Source of the DNA: Adiantum capillus-veneris
Lineage: Eukaryota > Streptophyta > Polypodiopsida > Polypodiales > Pteridaceae
Length of the DNA: 64,000 bases
Reading direction: 5' to 3'
Assembly (NCBI GenBank): GCA_014529385.2
Contig: CM043960.1
Location: 35,327,396 to 35,391,395 of the forward strand
The notes under the pieces are model-generated. The model made no database searches and was not told the origin of the DNA. It was given only the letters and a program-made list of their open reading frames with translations. Shown here in pieces: positions 1 through 13,299 of the stretch. Positions within the stretch are counted from its first letter, which is position 1. Each line of letters starts with the position of its first letter. The position numbers and the translations under genes were made by a program.

Positions 1-2250
1 CTCCTACTAGCGAGGACTATTTCCTTGCTGGTCTTGATGCTACTGAGGCAATCTCAACTGGCTGAATGGCTGCCTATTTAACAAAGGTGAGGGTTGTTTA
101 TACCCTTACTTGGCGTTGTTTTACTATTTTATTCGCATTAAAACCTTTTGAAAGTAAGAAGTGGTGGCCTCTCTGAGGGTTTAACTGTTGCAACATGAGG
201 GATGATGACGATGCTCACTGCCTCACAGGTTCTATTCTCGTACTTACTGTCGTAATTTACTACTGGTTATGGTCATGCTGGACTACTATGTTTGAAAAAT
301 CTTGGCATACAATGTCACTATTAATCTTTGATATCTATGATAATCTATAAATTTAGCCAAATGCATGGATTAGCCTGATAATTTTTGAACTATATAGTCG
401 TTATTCTTTGGGGAGCTTTACCTGCTGGTGACTGGAAAGAATCATGAGGCTTGGTTTATATTTTTCTTGGCTTGTACTTAGATAGGTTATGGATGCTATA
501 TTTGTTAAAAAAATTCAATACCTACTATGGCTGACTGCTAGGGAATTTATTTTCTCTCAATAGTTTTGATTCTTACCTCGATCATAACCATGTCTTTGAT
601 GCCTGTAATTTGGTTTGATTCCATCATTGAATTTAAAATTAGATGGTTATATTTTAATACTAATATGCGTTATAATATGCTTACTTGGCCGTTATTGTTT
701 TTGAGCAATAACTGCTATGGCACTTCAATGTTCAACTTTATTGCTGGGAGCCGGATCTGATCTTCATAGGTTATGATACTGAAGACATTTGATATGCTAT
801 AGTTTTGAGTAGCTAGGATTATGACTTCGAGTTGAGACTTGTGCTTATACTAACCCTCTCAATATTACCGATCTCCCTTGCCTACCCATACAAATAGGCA
901 TTGTGAGTTTTGTTTCTAAGCTTTGACTAATTGGTTTTGTTTGTAAGCTTTGACTGATTGGTTTGATCATCATAACCCCCCCCCGGATGGGGTATAAGTA
1001 CATGGTTGCAGGACTATTGTCTTACTGTGGTTAACTTAAAATTATTACCTCTTTGCTGCTTGTCCTCTTACCAGATTATCGTCAAAACCGATTCTTATTT
1101 ATCAAATTTTAGGCTTGCATTTGAGAACCTCGCTTTAGTGCTAGGTTTTTCAATATGGTTACTACTCTTGCTTATATTTTGATTACTTTTATGATTGAAC
1201 ACACTACCTCTTACTATGGCTTGCAGTCTGGTTAACATTATAAACATGGATAGTGGCTTTAGCTATATACAAGGTTGTGGCTGCTGCCTTTTTCATGGCT
1301 ATGACCTAATGCTTGATGTTGATTATTAGATGACCTCTCTTGTATCCCTTATGATAAAGTCTCTTCCTAGCTAGGATTATGAAGGTTGACTCTGACTTTT
1401 CTGATGGGTTGATGCAGATCAACATTAGCTTTGAGAAATCCTTTCTAATATTACCATTAGGTTACTGATTCCCTTTTGATAAATTTCTCAAGAATTGTAA
1501 TAGCATTTTTGCTAATCCTTAAGGACATGGTTCTCATGTAGCTAACCCTTTGATGGGTCTAATGATCCTAAAAGCTATGTTCATGTTGCTTTTTACATCC
1601 CCAGTTTGAATTTGTTTAGATTTCATCTAAATGGTAAGAGTATCTTCTTACTAAGGTTTCTAACAATTGATGAGCTTGCTAGTTACTGGCGGGGAATGCA
1701 TTTGCTAACCTTGAATTTCTACGGTCTCTACAAATCAATGTTGGGATATAATACTATACTTTGATTACAAAATTCTTCTTATGGTAGTTAAAATTTTTCC
1801 ATTTTACTTTAGAGTAAGCCTATAAATGATTGATAGGGCTCTATCGTGAGGGTTGTTTATGATCTGTCTTTTTGGGTACAATTACTCCCATGGGTGATAA
1901 TACTGTGGATAGGTGGCTTTCTTGTTGATAAACCTTTTAATTGAGTGCTTTAGTTTAGAGGTTGAAGCCTACTTTAAAGATAATTTTTGCGGACTTTGGC
2001 TAGTTCTGAATTTGTAACAAGTTAAGATAAACCTTTACCCTTATTGCCTAAGATTGGCTAATTGACTCTTTAAGCTAATTGGCTAATTGACTCTTTAAGC
2101 TGATTGGCTAGATTCCACTCTTTTGGTGGGTACTTGTTGATTTGGTACTAACATTTGGACATTATAACATATGGCTTCAAAAGGAAATGATAGATAATAT
2201 CTAAGACCATAATGAATGTTGACTCAATACAAACTTTTTGAGAATGGTTA
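1..2250. other. AT-rich region without recognisable gene
   Basis: No reading frame here resembles a known protein, and the short open frames are random-looking. Two small tandem duplications are visible: a 27-bp unit twice at 907-960 (built on the motif aagctttgact) and a 25-bp unit about 2.4 times at 2053-2112 (built on attggctaattgactc). The rest is probably old decayed repeat DNA, which is an inference from its style only. Confidence 0.6.
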
Positions 2251-2700
2251 TACCACTTGAATCAAAAGGGGTTGATGGAATTCCGATCCACATAACAATA
2301 AAACATACATATTTAGGATGTAAGAAATGTGCATAACTTATCTGGTTTATTATTTAAAAGGCTACATCATGTTTTGATTACATCATGAAATATTAAAGGG
2401 ATCTTTTTTGACACTTGGATCAGAAGGGGTGGTGGAGTTCTGATCACATTACAAATACACTTTAAAATTTAAGGAGAACTTTTGACACTTGGATCAAAAG
2501 GGGTAGTGGCCTTTTGATCATATTGAAAACATGTGGAATAAAACTTATTTATATTTTTGGTTTGTAAATTTAAAAAACTACATCTTGAATACTTCAAATT
2601 TTTATGAAATATTAAAGGGATATTTTGACACTTAAATCAAAAGGGGTGGTGGCCTTCTGATCACAATGAAAACATGTGAAAATAAGTTTTTTTGGTCTAT
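2250..2700. repeat. Four irregularly spaced copies of a ~50-bp motif
   Basis: A motif starting cacttgratcaaaaggggt and ending near ttctgatcaca occurs at about 2254, 2412, 2487 and 2629. Two copies (2412, 2629) are preceded by gaaatattaaaggga, and two (2487, 2629) are followed by gaaaacatgtg. The copies differ by several substitutions and by insertions between them, so this is an old, expanded tandem array. No coding frame follows it. Confidence 0.7.
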
Positions 2701-3094
2701 CTACTCACTTTTGCAATATTTGATTCGATAGTAGGTTTAAGTTAAAAAGGTTTTTAAGTAGGACGTGGATAATAAATGATAGGCTCATTGACACCTGTAA
2801 TATGTATTCAAGGCTAACGAAATTGTTGTTTTGTTTATATGGATACAGGTGAGAATTCTATCTTTACTTAGGATCTTTTTGGCTTAGCTACTGTTCAGCA
2901 CTAAAGAACCTTGCTTCCTCCACTTTAAAATCATATTGTTTTGACTATCTCATGTATAGATGCACTAGAATGATACTTCATTCTCATTTTGATGTACAAA
3001 AATGAAGCTAAGACTGAGTTTTTTTGTGTGCTAATCTCTGTCCTTTGTCTAAAGCCAGCTATCTTTTGAACTTTTATGTTCGTTTGTGTATAGA

Positions 3095-3097
<3 letters not shown>

Positions 3098-3128
<31 letters not shown>

Positions 3129-3136
3129 TCACTCAC
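3098..3136. repeat. Microsatellite (CA)n followed by (TCAC)3
   Basis: About 13 CA units are followed by three TCAC units. Together with the CT tract 100 bp downstream this explains the open frames seen on both strands here. Confidence 0.95.
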
Positions 3137-3231
3137 ATGCATGCATGTTGGTAGCAGCCTAGCCATGAATTAAGAAGGCGATTCACACAAGAAATTGCAT
3201 TCTTGTTAAATCTGGTAGTCTTTTCACAAAC

Positions 3232-3232
<1 letters not shown>

Positions 3233-3275
<43 letters not shown>
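3233..3275. repeat. Microsatellite (CT)21
   Basis: An uninterrupted dinucleotide tract of about 21 units. It would read as Arg-Glu or Leu-Ser strings, so the frames crossing it are not taken as genes. Confidence 0.95.
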
Positions 3276-3278
<3 letters not shown>

Positions 3279-5480
3279 CAACAAACTTGAGTTGCATTTG
3301 GAGCTGACACGTGAATGGTCTAGCTTTGCCAAAAGCAAGTCCCCCCCTCTATTTGTAGAAACATACTCAACCTTCAAGTTTTTCTTAGTGTCTCTCTCGT
3401 GCATGCGTGTGTACACACATATACACACTCATCACAAATCAATGACTTGGTGGAGGGAGGGGACAACACGTTTGCTCGACGCATGGAGGTGTCAATTTTT
3501 CAAGAAGTTAAAAAAAGAGTATACTAGTGATTCTTTAGAGTTATTTTTAAAAATTATAAAATACCCCCCAAATTTATCTTTTTTCTATCAAATGTACCTT
3601 ATGCATAGTAGAAAATCTATTGGAAAAAAAGAAAGTAAGATATTCACTGTCAAAAGGCTTTTTATTCCTACAATCTTACTTCTGCATTTTTTATTAGATG
3701 TTTTGTAAGGTCTTTCTTGAAGTGAGCCAATGAATGACACTTGGAGGCTCTCTTCCCTTTTAAGCTCCATTATATATAATATATAAGTATAGAAGGTTAA
3801 ACATCAAGTATGCCTCTATCTTTTTGAAATAAAAACATCCTTTCAAAAAGCTAAAACGTAAAAGCAAAGAGTGATAGTGTAGAAACGAATAGCCCTATGA
3901 CAGTGAAAAGTCATTGTACTCCCTATATAAAGAGCTTGTGTAGCATGCCATAGACATAGCAACTAAGATATAAGATGGGATGTTTTATATGGGGCATTTA
4001 ATACGCGTACTAGATGTATTTTTGAAGATCAAAATAAAATACATTGGTTTTTTCAAATATATATTATTTTTGTAAGTATTATATTATATGGGTCCACACA
4101 AAGATATATAAACTATGAAGTCAAATGTTGCACATAATTAAATGGAAAATTGACATCTATAAACCCTAAACTCATTGCTTAGTCAATGCTAATTTCAATT
4201 CTTTAATGTATACATAAATGTCAAAAACCCTCTTTGCCATTTATAATAAGTAATGGATTCACACAAAGAGTGTTTAGACCTTTGTAAATTTGGCGAACCT
4301 TTTAAAGCTTTAAGGCAAGCCAAATTTTATTAAAGTCTGTAAAATATCCACGTTTTTTAACAAAGCACGTATTGAATGTTTTAAAACGTTTTGTTCTGTA
4401 CTCTATTAAAACAAGTGAAAGGGTCATGATCGCTTTCAAAAACAATAAGAAAGTGATAAAATTGTTAGGTTGAATTAAACTGGTATTAGTGTTTGGGAAA
4501 GGATTGCCTCAACTAAGAGTTGAGCCGATTGAAAATCGAGACTAGCTAGCTGGAAACCACGGTAAACATAAGAAAAACCGATGAATATGTGAAAAAGTCG
4601 TCCAAAAATTTTACAAATCTCAAAATTTTTGCTAATATTTTTGGTTTTCTTCTTTGCGAGGAGGAAACTCGACTAGCAGCTGCTTAGTAAAAGAGATTTT
4701 CTCGAACATTAACACTAATTTGAATCAAGCTATAGAATGCAAGAAATGTAAATCCATGTGAAGTTGTGAAATGAAAGGTGAAATAAAAGAACTAACTAAT
4801 ATGTGTGTGTTGTGTGTGTGTGTAGAATTTATTAGAATTAGCTTCACTTTACCATTCTAAAACAATAGAATGCAAAAAAAAACATATGTGTGTGTGAGTA
4901 AAATTTATTAAAATTATGCAAGGTGAAGCTTCACTTGAGCATTCTAAAACAATAGATTGCAAGAAAGGTAAAGACTTGTAGGATGTGAAATGAAAGGTAA
5001 GTCTCCATCATGCACCAAAAACAATGAAAGCCTCCCTAACCCAACACAATACTAAGGGTTTATTTTAGAAAGCCAAAAACATTGTTTTTAGCTACTATGG
5101 TTTTAGATGGCATTCTAAAATAGTAAAGTAGTAAGGAATTTAATGAATGCAAGGCTTTGAAATAAAGGGACCTTTTGACAAACCAACAGCAAAAGAAAAC
5201 TTTAATGCTTCACATAACAAGTAGTAAAATCACTACGCCCGCCAAAAAACCCTTTGTGAAAAATTGTGTTATGATCTTCACCATTAGTGGTAGGAATATA
5301 CTTTTAATTCAAGGACCTCTTTTTAAATAAAAAGATTTAATAGTTTATAAATATATTTTTTTTTATGTAAAGAAAATTAAAAAAAGAACGAAAAACAAAA
5401 CTCACAATGGTGAGTGGATTATATTGATAGATCCAAAAAATTACATATTCATGCCATGTTCGTAATGAGCCATGACCATT
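3276..5480. other. AT-rich intergenic sequence
   Basis: No gene is supported. There are short TG tracts at 4801-4823 and 4887-4897. The stretch around 4730-4990 contains two related segments (both with tctaaaacaatagaatgcaagaaa-like cores), so it is at least partly an old duplication. Confidence 0.5.
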
Positions 5481-5719
5481 TCATACATTGGTTGATGAGG
5501 GAGCCACCCCTTTACCAAAGATAAGCCCACACTATCACCTTTGCACATATGTGATTGTGGTCCCCCAAGGTACTCTTCCACTCCTCTTAGTTTCTTTGCT
5601 TTCCAATGGCGATGATTGTTGCCCTTCTTTCTTGGACTATCTTCGTGAACTTAGCCACTTCTACGGAGTTCTCGAAGATCCAACTGTTCCTTGTCTTCCA
5701 AATGTGTTTAAAGTAGCAG

Positions 5720-7620
5720 TACCTCACAATTTATGTAGCGATGAGTAGTGTATGGCTCTTGACGTCTTCCCTCCCAAGAAGAGATTGTTCTTGTAGAATC
5801 CTATTTTCCAGGTCTTTTGAACCCATTTGCAAATCTTGCCTGCAAGACCACAAATCATCGGACACTCCTTAAATAGGTGAGAGAGGTCTGCACAAGCCCT
5901 TCTACATTGCGAGCATCTATCATGCCCAATTCTCTTCACTCTAGTTGGCATGGCTCCCCATAGCACCTCATAAGAAGACCTTCATCCGATCAGCCATTGA
6001 GGGCACCATATGTTCTTGAGGATCGTCTCCCACCTTGACCGTGGCCAATTTTTTCCCCACTGTTTATTGAGCGGGGAGAACCAATCATGTGATTCTATAA
6101 GGGAAAGATACAGATCCTTGATTTGGGGTTTAAGGAAGTGTTTGTTCACAAGCCAGTGCCAAGCTTTCCACTCGAGCTTGGATTCACAATCCGATAGATA
6201 CCACCTAGTGAGACGTTCAAGGGCTCTGCTGATCAGTAATCTTTCTAACCCATTGAGGTTAAAGTCAATAGCCAATTGATCTTTTCCTTTCCTAAAACCT
6301 CTAATGTAGTCCCACAATTGGCCTATACACCTATTGCCTTTGTTATTAACCTTCTTGGCAACTTCCCTACAAAAAGAGGTTATAAGGATGCCTTCAACCT
6401 TGGAGAGCCAAGGGGACCATTAAGATATAGAGTTGTAGAAGTACCTTGACAACTCTCCCCATTCCAAAGACATTGTTGCTCTATTTATTTTTTCAGTAAG
6501 CTCACCCAAAGTTTTTAGTAAGCTCACCCAAAGTTTCAGGATGGTCCACTACGGGGGCAACAACTAGTTGTGCACCTTGATCCATTTTCATTGCCCACCT
6601 TATGAGCGAATCTGAAGCTGTCCAGCATATTCTTAGTCATAATATCCCAAGCTTGGTGTTGCTTAGTGAGGGATACAACAAACTTGGTACATTGAGCCTC
6701 CACGTGAGTGTTGGGGTTAAGGATCCCAAGCCCACCTTGCTCCTTAGGTCTCACAATCGTCTCTCATTTTGCCCACTGCCAGGGCACTGTGCCTTTAGTG
6801 TTGTTCTCCCGTAGAAATCTCTTTACTGGTTTCAAGAACTCTTTCCAATTGCATTTAGATAGCTTAAGCAGCGGACCATTGAAAGCTATATAGTGCATCA
6901 TGAAAGAATTGATAACCTTCACTCTAATAGGGAAAGATAGAATCACGAACTCTCATCTTCACATCTTAATCTTGACTTTCTCCATAACCCACAAGAATCT
7001 CTGCTTGTGGGTAACGTCCACCCCTAGAGGATCTCCCAGGTGTCTGCAAATATTTCATTTTGACACTATCTCCCTCAGACACATAAACGGATCAAACAAG
7101 TTGTTCTCGGGGAGAGAGAGAGAGAGAGATCAATATCAATTTTTCAATACTACAATTTGACCCTGAGGCTAAAGAAAACCTTTGCACAATTTCCAAAGCT
7201 ATCTTGATAACTTCAGGGCGGGCTTTAAGGAAGAGCAAGGAATCATCCACAAAAAGCTTTGCCAGCATTAGGCGATTATTTGGTAGAGACAAACCTTGAA
7301 TCTCTCCTTTAGCAGCACTGTCTTCTAGTAATGTAACCAGAGGGTGGGATCCAATGGCGAACATTAGGGGGACAAGTGGGCATCCCTATTTCATGGATCT
7401 TTTAACTCAAACGCACCCATAATTCTCTCATTAAAAGGAGCTGTGATTGGCTACCACCACCTAGAGTGCTGACTACGCGGCACATCCATGGCCCAAAGCC
7501 TAAGGACTTTATGACATCTTCAATGAATGACCATGTAATCTTGTCATAGGCTTTATCAAGATCCTAGAGAAGGCGTTCATCGAGGACAAATGCTCCCATC
7601 ATGTGTTGCACGCTCTGGGA
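5720..7620 (-). mobile_element. Decayed LINE (non-LTR retrotransposon) reverse transcriptase
   Basis: On the minus strand, several frames join into a plant-type LINE polymerase. Near 7537-7563 the reading DLDKAYDK is the reverse transcriptase A motif (catalytic Asp). It is followed by a stretch ending GPWMCRVVS, and at 7242-7253 the FVDD box stands for motif C (usually FADD or YADD). Further downstream, 6536-6754 and 5982-6317 read as connection and thumb-like sequence. At about 5865-5920 a Cys-x2-Cys ... His ... Cys pattern (CSQC, SHLFKEC) matches the zinc-binding zf-RVT domain that ends plant L1-type ORF2. Frames change at least four times and stops intervene, so the copy is dead. The 5' half (endonuclease) is not seen; the element is either 5' truncated or decayed beyond recognition above ~7.6 kb. 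Confidence 0.85.
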
Positions 7621-9600
<1,980 letters not shown>

Positions 9601-10012
9601 CAAACTTTAGACCACATAGTGCAAGCTATACAAAAAAATTATGATGGATAGTTGGCACTATGTCTCTCCAAGAAATATAAGGAAGGAAGCTATGCCCTAC
9701 CTTTTAGCCTATTGTGCAATCCTTGTACGATTGAAGTAAGCTCATACACAAGGGAATTTGGATGCTAATAATTGACCTTTGTCACTCATAAATGTTAAAG
9801 ATTTACTCATTGCTTTGGAGAGGTCTTCCTTTTGTAATTTCCAAAGCATATTGTGAATGTTCACTGTGGCATATAGGACATGAGGTCAAAAATAGCCTTG
9901 CTTGGTTGTCCTTGGGAGGGGTTTTTGCAACAATGTTAAAAATAAGCAAGAATAGATTGAAAAACTAGTTGTGAACAACAAGAAATGGCAAACTGTAAAG
10001 ATTGAATGAGTA

Positions 10013-10475
10013 GTGGTATCATCTAATCTTGGAATGCAGAGGACTCTATTATTGTTGAGCTACAACAAAACAACATGAGTAATTAAACTTGTGCGTCATG
10101 TGATAATAGTGCACCACACAGAAGTTCCATACAAAAGTACGGTGGAGAGTCGACATTGTGTCTGGAGTGTGTCTCCCCTAAAATAATAAGGAACGAAAGC
10201 CATGCCATGCCTCATAGACTAGTAGTGTCAACCAACCAGTATGATTAGTGGTATCATCTGATTTTGGAGTGCAAAGGACTCTATTATTGTTGAGCTACAA
10301 CAAAACAACATGAGTAGTTAAACTTGTGTGTCGTGTGATAATAGTGCACCACATAGAAGTGCCATACAAAAGTATGGTGGAGAGTCAACACTATGTCTCG
10401 AGTGTGTCTCCCCTAAAATAATAAGGAACAAAAGCCATGACTTGCCTCATAGACTAGTAGTGTCAACCAACCAAA
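10013..10475. repeat. 235-bp tandem duplication (two copies, third diverged copy upstream)
   Basis: The segment starting gtggtatcatct at 10013 recurs at 10248 with the same 235-bp length and roughly 90 percent identity by eye. A third, much more diverged relative of part of the unit is visible near 9610-9710 (accacatagtgcaagctatac and ggaaggaagctatgcc resemble the unit). No long open frame runs through the array, so it is treated as non-coding tandem sequence. Confidence 0.85.
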
Positions 10476-10946
10476 CACATAGGCATGGAGGTTTAGAAAT
10501 AGATTACAAACATTGAAGCTTGCTTGTATCTTTGGAGCGTACATTACTATCATATCCTTGAATGAATATCCCCACCTTCATCCCTTCCTTTTGGTCACAA
10601 CCATGAAAGCCTACAAGCTACACAAAGCAGCCATCATCCATGTCATGTGAAACCCTACCTATGTAAACATTGAACGACTCATGAATTTCCTATGATTGAT
10701 GCCCCTTTGAAGAGCTATTATATTGATCCCTCCTACTTTGCATCCATCATCATTTCTAGCACATCCATTGTATCTATCCCTTTGATCATAATGTTCTCAG
10801 TCATCATGCAATTGATCGTGTCTATTGTGAGATCCATCATCATCTCTTTTGCAACTTTTCTCTTGTGTTGACTTTTGCACTCACTTTTGCTTTCATGTAC
10901 CATCATTAATGCTTCTATATTGTTCCACTTCTTTCAACTTAGCCTA

Positions 10947-11205
10947 ATGCTCAAATTCCTGACTAACAATATCATTTTGAGTTTTTTTGTCCATCTCAAT
11001 GTCTTCCAAATTACCACATGCCTTCAAGGTGCAAGTATAGGTGATTGCATCTGGAGAGATGAGCTCGCTTCGTTTTAGCTGAAAATAGTTGAGAGCTTCC
11101 AAACCCCCACCCAAGGTGGTGGTGAGTGCAAAACAATTTCTATATACTTCCTTGTTGTATGCCAATCAACAATGTTGCAAAAATATAATTTCATGCAGCT
11201 CCTTG
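10947..11205 (-). pseudogene. PPR-protein fragment, frameshifted
   Basis: Pentatricopeptide-repeat proteins are organelle RNA-binding factors of plants. On the minus strand the frame reads EALNYFQ, then SPDAITYTCTLKACGNLEDIE, which fits the end of one PPR motif (EAL-x2-F) and the start of the next (PDxxTYxxxLKAC). Just upstream in another frame, TLLIGIQQGS resembles the preceding (A)LIAGYAQxG of PLS-class PPR repeats, which implies a frameshift near 11160. Nothing PPR-like continues downstream of 10947, and there is no ATG in this frame, so this is about one and a half repeats of a broken copy. Without a database search the family call rests on these short motifs. Confidence 0.5.
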
Positions 11206-11209
11206 GTGT

Positions 11210-12440
11210 AAGATGTAGAATAGGAGGCTATCATTGGTTGCCCCAATAGTTCCTTTCAAGGAAAACCTGTGTAGCTTTGTACATGTTGAGGGTGGTAGGG
11301 CTTCTCTACAATCAAGATAGTGATTAGAGACCTCTTTCTAAGCAAGGGCTTCCCTGGTTGCATCTAATTTTGAAGGCTTGTGTTATCAAGTATTCAATTT
11401 TCTAATACTTCTAGCCACAAATAAAATCTTGAGTATGATGGACGGAGGCAAATCCCTCACCTTCATGAAATATATGCAAGTGAAACAAGTGATGCATGCA
11501 TTGCTTCTTTCTAAAGACCATCAACAATTGCTTTGTCTTCCTCAGACGGGAATGCATGTTTTTGCATGAACTGGTGGATAGAGGTAACTATCAATGAAGT
11601 TCCATGTGCAGTCTCGACACTTCTTCAAGATGAAGACTTGATGGGCGTCAAGCCTAACATATTGTCTGTCTCTACTTTGATAAGGAAAACGGAGCTCCAA
11701 CGTCTAAGCTTTACATGTGAGAGAACCAAGTTTAGTTGAGAGCAAGTCAAAGGTTTCTATGAACTTCAAGAATCAATAGGTTGTTGCAATGCACACAGAG
11801 GATTCTCTAAAAAAACAATGATATGCTGGAGGTTGTTGTGTAATGAAAATGGCCTATGAATTTTGTGAGTAGCGGAATTAAGAAATTAGATGAAGCACTT
11901 TTGTGAGATTACTTTGTGAGCATAGCGGGTGAACTTAATTGATGGTAGCAACATAAACATGGTACTTAGTTAACTTGGCATGAACAATACTTTTGCAAGA
12001 GAGAGAGAGAGTTTAGAGAACAAGACAATGGTTGAGGACCGGATTCATATGGAGCCGGTCCCCCCTATAGGCATTTGTATTATAGTTTCTCCCATCAAGA
12101 GAGACTTGGTACAATACAATCTTTGTGTTCCTTGTGACCTAGGTGATGCAATGAAGATGGAAAGCTTCATGCATCACAAGCATAACATAAACTTTGTAGA
12201 AAGCATTAAGTATCCCAAGCCTCAGTCCCAAGGCCTCAAACACCTTCGAAGGTGGAGAGAGCTAGCGGGGAATGAGGATAGGGAAGAGGAAGAAGAAACA
12301 ATCCATAGGAGAAAGAAATAGTTCCTCATTTATCATTACTCTTCTTGCTAGCATACATAATAGCATAGTAATGAAGATGGAGAAGATGGCAAGCTTAAGC
12401 ATTGAAGCATGGCTCTTGGTTGGATTTGCATTCCATAGCC
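11210..12440. other. No supported gene
   Basis: A 113-codon open frame at 11980-12321 (+) ends in an acidic then basic tail. It starts inside a GA tract, matches no family I recognise and has no visible splice or promoter context, so it is not called as a gene. Confidence 0.45.
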
Positions 12441-12589
12441 AAGAGTGTTAGTGTAGGCTCTCACTTCTCACAAGCTTGGAAAAGGAGGTGGAGTTCCTTA
12501 ACTTTTTCCAAGTGAGAATAGTTCCACAAAATGAGTGTGTGTGTGTGTGGTGTATATCTCCCTAGCACCCCCTTGCTTGCTGGGGGTGA

Positions 12590-13030
12590 GTTGTTGCTTT
12601 TCCACATGCTTCAAGCTCATTGGACCCCTCTCCCCCTAGCCAATCACATGCACATGCAGTCAAGTACATGGGGAGTTTTTTGACAAGTGTCCTCCTTACC
12701 CCTTAGAGAGAGAGAGAGAGAGAGCTTGAAAATATCTAGATATTTGTTGGATGGAACTAGAAGCTCATTGAACCCCTCTTTAGCCCAACCTATAGCATTC
12801 AAGCACACCATATGGTTAAGCTTAGGGAGAGTCTGACATGTGTCCCATGTACCCTTTTAGATAAGGGGTGCCCTTTGGGTGAGTGGAAGGATAGGTCAAA
12901 GATTACCCTAACTTTGGGACTTTCATGCATAGGAAACTTCTCAAGCACCTTCCTCATTAAGTTTGTAGGGTCTCTTTTTGACTCAAGCACCTTACCCCCC
13001 ATGCATGGGAAGCTTCTCAAGCACCTTCCT
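12590..13030. repeat. Diverged ~160-bp duplication with short internal repeats
   Basis: The stretch from agctcattggacccctct (about 12611) to the GA tract near 12725 is echoed from about 12762 (agctcattgaacccctct) to about 12860, including the tgacaagtgtcc / tgacatgtgtcc block. A second small repeat, cttctcaagcaccttcctc, occurs at about 12939 and 13012. GA microsatellite at 12703-12724. Confidence 0.65.
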
Positions 13031-13093
13031 CATTAAGTATGACAAGTACCTCAAGTACCTTAGTCATCAAGCATGACAAGCACCTTAGATGGA

Positions 13094-13258
13094 GTTCCCA
13101 CCTCAAGCTTAGCCCTAGCTTGCCTAAGGTCAAAGGCAAGTTTAGGTCGGGTTCCCACCTCAAGCTCAACCCTAGCTTGCCTAAGGTCAAAGGTACGTTT
13201 AGGTCGGGTTCCCACCTCAAGCTCATCCCTAGCTTGCTTAAGGTCAAAGGAATTTTAA
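13094..13258. repeat. 57-bp minisatellite, three copies
   Basis: The unit beginning gttcccacctcaagct starts at 13094, 13151 and 13208, giving a period of exactly 57 bp with only a few differences per copy. Because 57 is a multiple of three, several frames on both strands stay open and encode 19-residue repeats. That openness is an arithmetic consequence of the period and is not evidence for a protein. Confidence 0.9.
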
Positions 13259-13299
13259 CACTAACCATTGGAGGTCTTTAATGAAGATAACCCTAAGGT

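Noticed and set aside
1-2250. Short frames such as 566-760
   Set aside because: Chance length in AT-rich DNA, no conserved motif.
11980-12321. 113-codon frame with acidic tail
   Set aside because: No family resemblance, starts in a GA tract, no splice or promoter context.
13017-13281. Overlapping 61-83-codon frames on both strands
   Set aside because: Explained by a tandem repeat whose period is a multiple of three.
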